Made by a program: the position numbers and the translations under genes
In this document: positions 40,430-53,049 of the stretch, piece after piece
Layout: every line of letters starts with the position of its first letter
Position numbering within the stretch: position 1 is the first letter of the stretch
NCBI RefSeq assembly: GCF_027980145.1
Contig: NZ_JAMZNK010000021.1
Coordinates: 1-64,000, forward strand
DNA: 64,000 nucleotides
Direction of reading: 5' to 3'
Origin: Flavobacterium azizsancarii
GTDB taxonomy: Bacteria; Bacteroidota; Bacteroidia; Flavobacteriales; Flavobacteriaceae
Notes under the pieces: model-generated
Seen by the model: only the letters and a program-made list of their open reading frames with translations
Databases searched by the model: none
What the model was told of the DNA's origin: nothing

Positions 40430-43144
40430 TTATCTTTTTATAAATTTTCTACTTATTGTAGATGTCCCATTGATTCCGTTAATAAAATAAACTCCGGCAG
40501 GAAGTAACTCTATTTTTATTCTGGTATTCCCGCTTTTCAAAGTTCCTGAATTCATTAAAGTTCCTTGGGCATTAAAAATTTTATAATCAAAATCAGAAGA
40601 CAGCTTATCAACAAAAATTTCCTCCAAAGCAGGATTTGGATATAATTTGAAACCAACCTGATCATCTAATTGATTTTGAACTGTGCCTAATGTGGTAAAC
40701 TCCAACGGAAGCGCAGCGGCATTATATCCGTTTTTTTCACTTAAGTAAAAATGAAATGATGAAACTAGCGGCTCACTTCCGACTGTCACAGGATAAAATC
40801 CTGCAGTATTATTTACTGTCTTTAATGTGTAACTTCCTGCAGGTGCCTTAATACCAATGTAAACCGGATTCATTTGATTAACAGTTAAGGCTTTTGGTGT
40901 TGAGACATTTCCGGTTCCATTGAAAATAAATGTACCTGAGCCACTCAATAAAACAGGTGTATTTGCCGGAATTATACCCTGAATTATATCGCAGGTAATT
41001 TTAGTAGATGAAGGCTGCATCGTATAAGCTGTTATACCCTGAGGTATATGGGCTTCAAATGGAAGAACTAAAACATCATAACCTGCAATAGTTTTGGAAA
41101 AGGATGCAGATACAGCTGAAAAACCGAAAGGAACATTAAAATCACCTCCCTGATCGATTAGATTTAAATTTTGACACGACATTGCAGATACTACATTGTC
41201 AGCAGTGTTATTGGCAGTGACATAAAAAACACTGTTTTTATTTGCAGATTTGGCCCGCCAATTCTGGGATGAACTGATGCCACTGATGTTTCTAAAATCT
41301 AATGATACATAGTTGATACTTTGCAGTGCATCCATCAGAAGGCTGTCATCATCTGAATATATCCCTCCAAATTCGGTTGCTTTTTCATCAGCAATATTAA
41401 AATATACATCACCCAAATTTAAAGTAAGTACTGAACTGTAATTAGAGTTTCGCAAGCCAATAACTCCCGTACATCCATCTGTAAGAACGGATTTAGAAAT
41501 ATCAAATGTCAAATCAAATTCAACCCCTGCAGGAAAATTAAATTTTCCATAATTTTTAGACTTTACTTCTCCATTATCATTGATATAATACAATGTTGTA
41601 TTATCAGTATTGCCCTGATTTGCAGTAGTAAAACTTTTAACATGCATTATAAATTTATTGTAACGATTATCTAATTTCAAGTATCCATTAGCATCATTCA
41701 TATTGGGACTTATCAGGGGACTTGCGTTTGAAAACGTCACTGTTTTGCCACTAATCTGATACGTTGTTCCAAATGTAGGACTTGTAACAGATTGATTCTC
41801 AATTTTAGCGTAATGAACTTCTTTACTGCTCATTTGTGAAGCTATTTTTTCCTTATTCTTTTCAAATGTCAATGTAATAAAACTCGAAGCCTCAATACTT
41901 ATTACCGGACGAAATGTTTCAGCAAAATTCATTGCCGTATTTTGCATATCAATGCTCTGACTGGTAATTGTTTTAGTGCCTTTTACCGAATAAAATGGTA
42001 AATCGACAGTAAGATTATAGGTGTTTTGCGATGGGTTAATTATGGTGAGAACAATTTTATCAACGGCATCATTTATATACGAAGACCCTTTAAGTTGGGC
42101 AGTAGCATCACTCCATGTTGATTCTATGCGCGTTGTACCTGTAGTGAATTTTGCATATTGAGAAAGAATATAGCCTCTTTTGGTAATTGCTCCGTCCAGT
42201 GTTCCGTTTGTACCATCTCCCATTAGTCCATAATATCGTTTAGCGGCGTAGTGGATCCAGGCATTGACATTTCCTAATAAAGCATCATTGACACTATTTG
42301 CAAAACTAAAAGCATCAATTCCCCAATTGAAATCACGAACTGTACCTCCGGAATTCCAGTTAATTAAATATTCTGTCATCCATATTTCCTTGTTATAATT
42401 CTGAAATTCTTTGTATTTTGACTGAATGCCACCATACTGATGGACTCCGTAAACTTCAAAGTTTAGCATGGTGTCAGCATTCAAAAAAGCATCTGAAAAA
42501 GCATCTGAATACCCTACACTTTCTGGCGCAATAACTTTACAATTAATCAGATGACCGTAATTTTTAACAAAAGCAGCTATCTGTACAGGTGTCCATATAC
42601 AGCCTTGATAGGTTGCCCTTTCATCAGGCTCATTTTGAATTGAAATATAATCGAGTTCTACTCCATTATCCCGAAGATATGTTACATAACGATTAAGATA
42701 CAAGGCATAATCCTCATAATGCTCTTCTTTCAGGTAGCCAATTTGCTGAACTCCATTTGCATCTGTATAAACCGCAACTTCGCTATTGTTCGTTTTCCAT
42801 TCTGCTGGCATTGTCCAGGGACTGGCAAAAATCTTTAATCCTAAATCATTTTTGGCTAATTTTGCCGTTGCAAGGGTTGAGGGCCAGTTATTCTCAGCCG
42901 GAATATAAAGCCGCATAATGTTATACTCTGCTTCACTGTTTGTACCCCAAATTTTTTTTATTTCATCTGTAGACATGTAATTATAACCAAATTGGGGGCT
43001 GCATACAAACCCTCCAAAACCAGTAATTTTTTGATACGTTTTGTTTTTATCAATTTGTACTTTTGCATTTTGAGCACTTACCTCAACAGATGATGTAAAT
43101 AAAACCGCAATCAATATTAAACTTAATTGGTATAATTTTCTCAT
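40430..43144 (-). CDS. GH30 glucuronoxylan endo-xylanase with T9SS C-terminal sorting domain
   Basis: 904 residues. A signal peptide (1-24) is followed by a GH30 barrel with its beta-sandwich (about 28-425), resembling the GH30_8 glucuronoxylanases (XynC/XynA). The acid/base is in SIQNEPD (Glu172) and the nucleophile in WMTEYL (Glu258). The YAAKRYYGLMGDG loop lies where subfamily 8 enzymes have their glucuronate-binding arginine. Residues about 430-820 form two beta-rich regions of unknown function, perhaps carbohydrate binding. The last about 75 residues (from LYPNPALEEIFV to the basic RKFIKR end) are a type A T9SS sorting domain. It is the only one in the window. It is therefore the likely secreted or cell-surface endo-enzyme, cutting xylan near glucuronic acid groups. 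Confidence 0.9.
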   Translation of the reverse strand: MRKLYQLSLILIAVLFTSSVEVSAQNAKVQIDKNKTYQKITGFGGFVCSPQFGYNYMSTDEIKKIWGTNSEAEYNIMRLYIPAENNWPSTLATAKLAKNDLGLKIFASPWTMPAEWKTNNSEVAVYTDANGVQQIGYLKEEHYEDYALYLNRYVTYLRDNGVELDYISIQNEPDERATYQGCIWTPVQIAAFVKNYGHLINCKVIAPESVGYSDAFSDAFLNADTMLNFEVYGVHQYGGIQSKYKEFQNYNKEIWMTEYLINWNSGGTVRDFNWGIDAFSFANSVNDALLGNVNAWIHYAAKRYYGLMGDGTNGTLDGAITKRGYILSQYAKFTTGTTRIESTWSDATAQLKGSSYINDAVDKIVLTIINPSQNTYNLTVDLPFYSVKGTKTITSQSIDMQNTAMNFAETFRPVISIEASSFITLTFEKNKEKIASQMSSKEVHYAKIENQSVTSPTFGTTYQISGKTVTFSNASPLISPNMNDANGYLKLDNRYNKFIMHVKSFTTANQGNTDNTTLYYINDNGEVKSKNYGKFNFPAGVEFDLTFDISKSVLTDGCTGVIGLRNSNYSSVLTLNLGDVYFNIADEKATEFGGIYSDDDSLLMDALQSINYVSLDFRNISGISSSQNWRAKSANKNSVFYVTANNTADNVVSAMSCQNLNLIDQGGDFNVPFGFSAVSASFSKTIAGYDVLVLPFEAHIPQGITAYTMQPSSTKITCDIIQGIIPANTPVLLSGSGTFIFNGTGNVSTPKALTVNQMNPVYIGIKAPAGSYTLKTVNNTAGFYPVTVGSEPLVSSFHFYLSEKNGYNAAALPLEFTTLGTVQNQLDDQVGFKLYPNPALEEIFVDKLSSDFDYKIFNAQGTLMNSGTLKSGNTRIKIELLPAGVYFINGINGTSTISRKFIKR

Positions 43145-43186
43145 AACCTTTATAGTATTAGTTAATAATAGTAATCGATTAAAAAA

Positions 43187-45724
43187 TTAGAATTTATCCT
43201 GGTAAAAAATATCACTTTCCGGAGCTCCCAAATATGCTGGTTTTAATCCTCCTGTATCTATTAGAATTTTCTCCAGTACAATTCCGGGATCTAAAACCCG
43301 AAAACGCATGGTGTGTTTTCCTGCTTTTGAAATAATATGTTTGGTTGAGGAATGTATTAAATGCTCTGCCTGCCATTTTCCCAATTCTCCGCGGTATTTT
43401 CCATTAAAATTCACAAGCTTTGGTTTTTCTCCATCAAAAGAAATTTCATAACGGAGGCCTTTATTACTGTTAAAATTAAGAGTAGGAGCCAGAAGCAGTT
43501 CGACATTAAATTCGCCTGTTGAGACAAAATCAATTTCATATTCTACAAAAATATTTTCTCCTGTGCCCGGATAAATTTGCTGTGGAAATGTAGTAATACC
43601 ACTTTTTGTTTTTCCAAAATCAGGAATCACTTCCCAATGGATTTTCTCTGAGTTATTTAATTGAGAAAAATGTTCTGCCTCTATGGAAACATAACCGTCT
43701 TTTTCGCGAAATACTTTCGCTGCAGGTTTATTCGGTTTAGAAACATAAGTAATTTGTGGCAATATGTTTTTAGGAGAGTCGTGCCACGCTTTGTATCCAA
43801 TTCTCATCTGATCCATAATATGGGTCCATTTCCCGCCGGCAATTTCATTATTGTATTTATTTTGAAGAATAGAGTCCCTTTCAAAATAGACTTTTACTTT
43901 ATCTGCATAACTATTGGCAAGGACATTTCCTTCAGCAGCGAGTTTTTTATTTTTAGCCTGTGCATGATACATTTCATAAAGGTTGCTGCAGGCATCTACA
44001 GGATATAAAACCAATTGAAAATAGGCATCTCTATATTCAGTTGGAATATCGTTGTAAATTCGATAGGCATCGAGTGCTAAATTTTTGTAATCATTGACAA
44101 CGGTTTCAAATTCGTTATAGTTGTCCAGACTGTAGGTACTGCTGTCCAGCATTTCAGGGGTAACTCTCCTGTTGAATTTTGGATAGGTGTTTAATATGCC
44201 TGCTATTTCTTTTGCATGTTTTGCACCAAATTGCTCGGCTGCCCATTTCTCTGTAAATTCCAAAAGATTCTGAGAGTTGAATTTTTCAGGGCTCCATGCC
44301 ATGTCTAAAAAGAAACTGACAGGGAACTCCATTGGTTTAAGATCGCCTACATTTACAATCCAAATTTTATCAACTCCATGCGAATAAGTGAGATTCATCT
44401 GCTCCCAAACTCTCTGTATCGGACTTATGTTAATCCATTTTGAGTTTCTGGGACCTCCAACGTAATCAAAGTGATAGTACATGCCGTAACCGCCTTTGTG
44501 AAGCGGCTTAGTGAGATCAGGTAGTTTACGCACATTTCCCCAGTTGTCATCACAAAACAGCAGCGTAACATCATCAGGAAACCGCATTCCCTGGTCATAA
44601 TAATCCTGTACTTCTTTATATAAAGCCCAAACCTGTTGGGTTTTTTTAGGATTTTTACCCGTCTCTTCTGCAATAATACGGCGCTGTTCTTTTACGATAT
44701 TCTCCAGAAGGCTTATATTAGTTCCTTCGCTCATTGCTTCATCTCCATCTCCGCGCATTCCTACAGTAACCACTTTCTCCCAGTTTTTACTGCGCTTGAT
44801 ACCGCTTTTCCAGAATTGATCTAAAACTTCTTTATTTTTGGTGTAATCCCAAATATTAGGAAGGTTATTTTTTTTAATATACCGATGCCAGTCAGTCTGT
44901 GCCAGAGCCATCGGTTCGTGATGGGATGTACCCATTACAATTCCCATTTCATTCGCCAAAGGTCCGCTTGCCGGATCATCATCATAAAAAGCACTTCCCC
45001 ACATTGCCGGCCAAATATAATTGGCTTTTAGACGAAGCAGTAATTCAAAAACTTTTTCATAAAACTTGCTGCTGAAACCTCCAAATGTCGCTTTTGACCA
45101 GCCGCTTAGTGACGGAGCTTCATCGTTTAGAAAAATTCCTCTATATTTTACAGCAGGTTCCCCATCGCTGTATATTCCTTTTAGAAAATAAATATTTTCT
45201 TTTTTTTCTATGGGAACATCTGCCCAGTAATACCAGGGTGAAACACCAATTTGTCTGGATAATTCATAAATTCCATAAATAGTTCCGCGCTTGTCACTGC
45301 CTGCAATTACAACTGCTTCTTCTACTCCTCTGAATGGATTTTTTACGTTTTGGATAATAAATTTTTCATTTTTTCCTTTGAGGAGTTTTCCATCTATTTT
45401 TTTCTGTTTTATTAGTTCATCAATCACCGAATTAGTGCCTATCATTCCAATTATAATTAGGGGCGAAGACTGATTTGGATTTTGATTAAAAATTAATGGT
45501 CTGCTGCCGGTAATTTTTTCAAAATCAGATTGTAAATTATTAATTGCACGAAAAATACCTGCGTCTAGTCCGCTATTCACAAGAAAAGAAAGACTTGAAT
45601 TCTTTTCTTTAAGAGCGATAACATCAGGAGTTCTTTCCTTTGTTATAAAAGGCTGGGCTGCTCTTGAAGGAATACAAGTGCAGATTAGGATTAATATTAT
45701 TATAAATATGGAGAACCTTTTCAT
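43187..45724 (-). CDS. Glycoside hydrolase family 115 xylan alpha-1,2-glucuronidase
   Basis: 845 residues with signal peptide (1-22). The N-terminal domain carries the signature AGSDKRGTIYGIYELSRQIGVSPWYYWADVP. It is followed by the TIM barrel (KYRGIFLNDEAPSLSGW, LLRLKANYIWPAMWG, MGTSHHEPM, VTVGMRGDGDEAMSEG, LLFCDDNWGNVRKLP), a helical domain and a short C-terminal beta domain. GH115 removes 4-O-methylglucuronic acid from internal and terminal xylose of glucuronoxylan. A longer homologue is encoded at 49922-52897, and the two flank the esterases. It lies 42 bp before GH30, whose products keep glucuronate near the reducing end and would be natural substrates. Periplasmic by signal peptide. Confidence 0.92.
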   Translation of the reverse strand: MKRFSIFIIILILICTCIPSRAAQPFITKERTPDVIALKEKNSSLSFLVNSGLDAGIFRAINNLQSDFEKITGSRPLIFNQNPNQSSPLIIIGMIGTNSVIDELIKQKKIDGKLLKGKNEKFIIQNVKNPFRGVEEAVVIAGSDKRGTIYGIYELSRQIGVSPWYYWADVPIEKKENIYFLKGIYSDGEPAVKYRGIFLNDEAPSLSGWSKATFGGFSSKFYEKVFELLLRLKANYIWPAMWGSAFYDDDPASGPLANEMGIVMGTSHHEPMALAQTDWHRYIKKNNLPNIWDYTKNKEVLDQFWKSGIKRSKNWEKVVTVGMRGDGDEAMSEGTNISLLENIVKEQRRIIAEETGKNPKKTQQVWALYKEVQDYYDQGMRFPDDVTLLFCDDNWGNVRKLPDLTKPLHKGGYGMYYHFDYVGGPRNSKWINISPIQRVWEQMNLTYSHGVDKIWIVNVGDLKPMEFPVSFFLDMAWSPEKFNSQNLLEFTEKWAAEQFGAKHAKEIAGILNTYPKFNRRVTPEMLDSSTYSLDNYNEFETVVNDYKNLALDAYRIYNDIPTEYRDAYFQLVLYPVDACSNLYEMYHAQAKNKKLAAEGNVLANSYADKVKVYFERDSILQNKYNNEIAGGKWTHIMDQMRIGYKAWHDSPKNILPQITYVSKPNKPAAKVFREKDGYVSIEAEHFSQLNNSEKIHWEVIPDFGKTKSGITTFPQQIYPGTGENIFVEYEIDFVSTGEFNVELLLAPTLNFNSNKGLRYEISFDGEKPKLVNFNGKYRGELGKWQAEHLIHSSTKHIISKAGKHTMRFRVLDPGIVLEKILIDTGGLKPAYLGAPESDIFYQDKF

Positions 45725-45806
45725 TGTATTTTTAAATTAGATGATTCAATTAATCGTAATGATCTTTTATTTTTATAATCTCTTTTTCAGCATATCTAAA
45801 AGACTA

Positions 45807-48584
<2,778 letters not shown>

Positions 48585-48610
48585 TCAAACATTTAGTTCC
48601 CATCATACTT

Positions 48611-49849
48611 TTATTTAAATAAATCCAAATCTACAGCTTGTCCCATTGTGAGATAACCCAGTTCGTTTGGATGCAGAAAGTCATTGTCATGCATGTTCGC
48701 TAAAATCGTTTTTGAGCCAACTCCTGAAGCCATTACTTTATCAAAATCAATTACAGCATCAAAGCTGTTGCTATAGCGAATCCATTCATTTACAATATCA
48801 CGCGCATCTTGTTTGTAGGGCGCATCATAAAATGATTTTTGAAAGGGTAAAATGGTACATCCGTACACTTTTATCCCTTTAGCATGTGCTTTACCTATCA
48901 TTATTTTATACGCTTCAATAAGTTCTTTGGCTTTTAGAGGCGCATCTTCAGCACGCTTTATGCCACCAATATCATTTATTCCTTCCAGAAGAATTAACCA
49001 TTTTGTTCCTTGCTGAGAAAGTACATCTCTATCAAAACGATTCAATGCCGTGGGACCTAATCCTCCCTGCAGCACACAATTTCCTCCAATCCCTAAATTT
49101 AAAACTCCAATATGCTCCGTTTTTTTATCTGCCAGCAAACGTGCCGCCAGAATATCTGTAAAACGATTCTGCTTATTTGTGCCGGATCCTCGGCCGTCTA
49201 TAATAGAATTTCCCATGCAGACGATATTAGCTGCATTTTTAGAAGCACTAACATCTACTCCCATAATCGAATACCAGTGGTCTGTTTTTACTGCTCCGGC
49301 AAAATCTTTATCATTAAGATGATCTCCTTTCAGTATATAAGAAGTCGTACGAGAACCGGGATGACCTGATGTTTTTTGTGAAGTGGCTCCATAATAAATG
49401 GTAACTGCTAAAAGCTGACCTGGCTTTAAATCAAAATTAAAAGCATCTGAAAACACTTCCTCTCCAGGATTTATGGTTATACCGGAACTTCCATTAAAAC
49501 TAAGGATCTTCTGACTTTTCAAGTCAATAATCGGAGCAGCTGCAACATCTGCAATACTTACGGATTTCAAAACAGTTGGCTGATCACTGAATATGTTGGA
49601 AAAATGCAGACGCAGTTTATTTCCTCCGATGGAAACCTTAATAATTTGTCGGAGTGTATTCTCTGAGAGCCCCGGTTCAGGAGGCATATTATTGGGCTCC
49701 ACAAGCATCTGGGCAGTAGCCCATGTACCAGTCCAGTTCTCAATACCAGCCCTGGCTGATACTTTTTCCTGTGTCTGGCCGGATTTACAGCCCAAAACCA
49801 AAAAGAAGAGATTTGAAAGCAGTAACAATTTGATATATTCCTTTTTCAT
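48611..49849 (-). CDS. SGNH/GDSL-type esterase lipoprotein
   Basis: 412 residues with a lipoprotein signal (LFFLVLGC, Cys21). Catalytic blocks of the SGNH hydrolase fold are present: serine in CMGNSIIDGRG, the oxyanion glycine in LGIGGN, the asparagine in EGINDIGG, and Asp/His in DFLHPNELGY. An N-terminal beta domain (about 40-190) precedes the hydrolase. Such proteins are usually esterases on acylated sugars, and the position between GH115 and the triple esterase suggests a xylan acetyl esterase. As a lipoprotein it would be held to a membrane. The residues after the cysteine (KSGQTQE) lack an obvious acidic surface-export signal, so an inner-leaflet location is plausible. Gaps are 72 bp to GH115 and 86 bp to the next gene. 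Confidence 0.82.
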   Translation of the reverse strand: MKKEYIKLLLLSNLFFLVLGCKSGQTQEKVSARAGIENWTGTWATAQMLVEPNNMPPEPGLSENTLRQIIKVSIGGNKLRLHFSNIFSDQPTVLKSVSIADVAAAPIIDLKSQKILSFNGSSGITINPGEEVFSDAFNFDLKPGQLLAVTIYYGATSQKTSGHPGSRTTSYILKGDHLNDKDFAGAVKTDHWYSIMGVDVSASKNAANIVCMGNSIIDGRGSGTNKQNRFTDILAARLLADKKTEHIGVLNLGIGGNCVLQGGLGPTALNRFDRDVLSQQGTKWLILLEGINDIGGIKRAEDAPLKAKELIEAYKIMIGKAHAKGIKVYGCTILPFQKSFYDAPYKQDARDIVNEWIRYSNSFDAVIDFDKVMASGVGSKTILANMHDNDFLHPNELGYLTMGQAVDLDLFK

Positions 49850-49921
49850 GTTTCTTTTTAAAGATTGAATACTAATTTTTATTCTTTTTATCCGCCGTTA
49901 TTTTAGCAGACTTCACCTAAA

Positions 49922-52897
49922 TTATTTTACATTATGCTGTATTGGTACAGCTCCAAAATAACTTGGGTGTTTGTTATCGGGATTCACTACAATTTTCTCC
50001 AGTACAATTTCCGGATCAATCATAAAAATTTTTAAGGTATGCATACCTGGTTCTTCTACTTCCAACTCGACATCGAGCCATCTTAAATTATCAAAAACTT
50101 CATTTCGACGCTGTTTGCCATTGCCAATAAAAGTAATGTCATCATTTAAAGCCGGGAGTGGTTTTAGCACTTTTGAATGCGCTAAATTTGATGGTGTATA
50201 CTCTCCAAAAGTATCAACGAGTCCTTTTCTGGCATCAATAAATTTTGGCGCCTGATCATTTAAAGATGCTGCAATCCTAAGTCCTCTCTCCGGATTAATA
50301 TCCTGGGTAGGAAGAATGCCTAAACAGACTTTTACTTTTTCTGCTTTGGGGAGAAATATTTTATATTCTAATCTGGGCGCTGTATCGGGATTTGCACTTG
50401 GGGCGGTTACAGGAGTAATTCCCATACTGGCATCTGATCTTCCTAAATCAGGGAGAACAATCCACTTTGCATTCTTGCCCGCTATATTTGCATTGTATTT
50501 GTTTGAAGGTATAGAAAATTCTCCAGTCAAACTTCCAAAATAAGGTTCCTCCACTTTTGGCACCGCTCCTTTTTCAGCAGTTACCTGTACCTCAACTCTT
50601 TTTTTTCCCTGGCTAATTTCGATCTTACCGTTAAAGGTTCCGTCCAATAAAGTATTCCAGTCTATAGCTACCTGAATACGGGTTTCTTTTTGAACAATTC
50701 CACCAAATTGGCTCAATCTAATCCAGGGTTTATCTGCTTTTGCTGTAAATTCAAAACTTCCTGTACCACGGTTAAATACATCAATATAATAGCTTGATTT
50801 AGCCAATGCGTCGAATAAGGGTAGTATTGCTTTTTCAGCTGTATCAGGCCATGACAATTCAGTTCCCTCGATAGCTACTCCAATCTTTGGTTCAGGTAAT
50901 GGTTTTATTTCTTTCATTTCGGGCAGTGCATTGGCCTTTGGCATTGACCACATTTTATAACCTATATGAACATCACTCATCATATATTTCCATTTTCCTT
51001 TTGCTATTGAATCATTATAATAGTCGCTCCACTTTTTATCTTGTTCAAAAAGGTCCTGAGCACGTTTATAAAAATCATTCGCACTAACCCGGCCTTGTTT
51101 CGCATAAAGCATATTTTTATCTGCTGCAAGATAAATTTCAGCCACTGTGGCTGAAGCTTTAGCTGGATACAATACTAATTGATAATAAGCATCCTGAGCC
51201 TCAGCAGGTATTTTTGACTGCAGTTTTTCTGCTTTGTCCGCTACCTCTTTCCATAGTTTCAAAACCCGGTCTGATTCCTGGTAATTGACAATGCTGAAAA
51301 TATTAGCTGTCTGGGCTTCAGGCTTGCGCCAAAGATTATATTTAGTATATTTTGATACGATATCAGCAATTTCCTCCGCATGTTCTTTTCCAAAGATTCT
51401 GCCCGCCCAGTCAACAGTATAATTCCATACCTGATCAGCAGTAATTCCATCTGGATTCCAGGCAAAACGCATAATAAAATCAATAGGAAGTTCCTTTGGC
51501 TTAAGATCTCCTACATTCACAATCCACAATTTATCGATTCCTGACTGGTAAGCTAAATTAAACTGCTGCTGCAATTTAGGAATTGTGGTGGTATTGATCC
51601 AGCGATCGTTCCATGGACCGCCATTCATATCAATGTGATAATACAGTCCGCCTCCGCCTTTTCTATTCTTTTCTTTTTCCGGATAAGTGCGGCGTATATT
51701 GCCCCAGTTATTATCACAAAACAGAAGGATTACATCATCGGGCACTGTAAGTTCCGCATCGTAATACCGCTGTACTTCTGTAAAAATAGCCCAGACCTCC
51801 GGATGATTTTCAGGACTGTCTTTATATATTTTTTGAATGATTTCCCGCTGTCCTTTAATAACATTTTGAAGTGTTTTGATGTTTTCAACGTCATTTCCCT
51901 CGCCCATTGCCACATCCCCTTCACCACGCATACCTATGGTAATCATATTATCAAAATTTTTATTGCGCTCTATCCCTTTATAAAAAAACTGATCAATATT
52001 TTTTTTGTTTGTGGCATAATTCCATTCTCCAATTTCTGTTTTTCTATCTGTATATTCTTTTTGTGAACGCATCATTGGTTCATGATGTGAAGTTCCCATT
52101 ACTATTCCGTATTCATCAGCCGTTACAGGATTAAGAGGATCATCTTCATTAAAGGATTTCCCCCACATTGCCGGCCATAAATAATTGGCTTTTAAGCGGA
52201 GCAGCAATTCAAAAATATTGACATACATTTTAGAATTGATTCCGCCATAGGCTTCTCTTGCCCACTGTCCAAATGAAGGCTCTTCATCATTGATAAAGAT
52301 TCCGCGATATTTCACTTTTGGCGAACTTTGAATGTACCTGCCCTGTTTTACGTAAAGCTGTTCTGATTTTTGAATTGGAACATCAGCCCAAAAATACCAT
52401 GGCGATACTCCAATTTTTTCCGAAATATCATAAATTCCATAGATGGTTCCTCTTTTATCGCTCCCCGCAACTATTAACTGGCCATCTACTGTTTGAATTA
52501 AAAAAGATTCCCATTGTCCTTTTATTTCAGAAACATCAATTTTTTTTGCTGCAATTAATTTATCAATACTAGCACTTTTGCCAATGGTTCCTATAACAAT
52601 GGAGTTGCTTTGCGGTCTGGCATTTTCAAAAACCATAGAAGTTGTACCTGTTACTTTGCCAATATCATTTCCTAAATCTTTAGCTGCACGAATAATGCCT
52701 TTCCAATCTTTTGAATCAACAAAAATTGAAGCTGATTTACCAGTAGAAGCAATTGTAAAAGCTTTCTCTTCTTTTTGATGTAAAACATACTGAGAAGGGC
52801 TTTTATAGTCACTTGTTTTAATTGACTGGCCAAATGCATTGGTCACTAAGAACAGCATTACTATTAGTCTGTAAAAGTTCAAATTGCATGGAATCAT
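49922..52897 (-). CDS. Glycoside hydrolase family 115 xylan alpha-1,2-glucuronidase, long form
   Basis: 991 residues with signal peptide (1-23). The N-terminal AGSDKRGTIYGIYDISEKIGVSPWYFWADVP signature and the barrel blocks (KYRGIFINDEEPSFGQW, LLRLKANYLWPAMWG, MGTSHHEPM, ITIGMRGEGDVAMGEG, LLFCDNNWGNIRR, LWIVNVGDLKP) are all present. Unlike its paralogue, it has the full C-terminal beta-sandwich domain of the family (about 800-990, ending in the VLEKIVVNPD motif) and an extra beta domain before it (about 680-790). GH115 enzymes with the C-terminal domain dimerise and use it near the active site. Two forms in one operon suggest different substrates, such as methylated versus unmethylated glucuronate, or terminal versus internal positions. 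It starts 152 bp after a GH43 gene. Confidence 0.92.
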   Translation of the reverse strand: MIPCNLNFYRLIVMLFLVTNAFGQSIKTSDYKSPSQYVLHQKEEKAFTIASTGKSASIFVDSKDWKGIIRAAKDLGNDIGKVTGTTSMVFENARPQSNSIVIGTIGKSASIDKLIAAKKIDVSEIKGQWESFLIQTVDGQLIVAGSDKRGTIYGIYDISEKIGVSPWYFWADVPIQKSEQLYVKQGRYIQSSPKVKYRGIFINDEEPSFGQWAREAYGGINSKMYVNIFELLLRLKANYLWPAMWGKSFNEDDPLNPVTADEYGIVMGTSHHEPMMRSQKEYTDRKTEIGEWNYATNKKNIDQFFYKGIERNKNFDNMITIGMRGEGDVAMGEGNDVENIKTLQNVIKGQREIIQKIYKDSPENHPEVWAIFTEVQRYYDAELTVPDDVILLFCDNNWGNIRRTYPEKEKNRKGGGGLYYHIDMNGGPWNDRWINTTTIPKLQQQFNLAYQSGIDKLWIVNVGDLKPKELPIDFIMRFAWNPDGITADQVWNYTVDWAGRIFGKEHAEEIADIVSKYTKYNLWRKPEAQTANIFSIVNYQESDRVLKLWKEVADKAEKLQSKIPAEAQDAYYQLVLYPAKASATVAEIYLAADKNMLYAKQGRVSANDFYKRAQDLFEQDKKWSDYYNDSIAKGKWKYMMSDVHIGYKMWSMPKANALPEMKEIKPLPEPKIGVAIEGTELSWPDTAEKAILPLFDALAKSSYYIDVFNRGTGSFEFTAKADKPWIRLSQFGGIVQKETRIQVAIDWNTLLDGTFNGKIEISQGKKRVEVQVTAEKGAVPKVEEPYFGSLTGEFSIPSNKYNANIAGKNAKWIVLPDLGRSDASMGITPVTAPSANPDTAPRLEYKIFLPKAEKVKVCLGILPTQDINPERGLRIAASLNDQAPKFIDARKGLVDTFGEYTPSNLAHSKVLKPLPALNDDITFIGNGKQRRNEVFDNLRWLDVELEVEEPGMHTLKIFMIDPEIVLEKIVVNPDNKHPSYFGAVPIQHNVK

Positions 52898-53049
52898 GAT
52901 TACCTATTTTTATTATAATAATTTAGAATTTGGCAAATAGTGCATGATGGTTAGACATACGGTTTCCTAAACTCAAATATGAAAGTTTTTTTTAATATCT
53001 ATCCCTTAAAAGCTGTGACGGTTTGATTAATATTCATTTCTCTAATGTC

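Noticed and set aside
51635..52066. Open frame of 143 codons on the plus strand within GH115
   Set aside because: Antisense shadow of conserved GH115 blocks; no recognisable domain.
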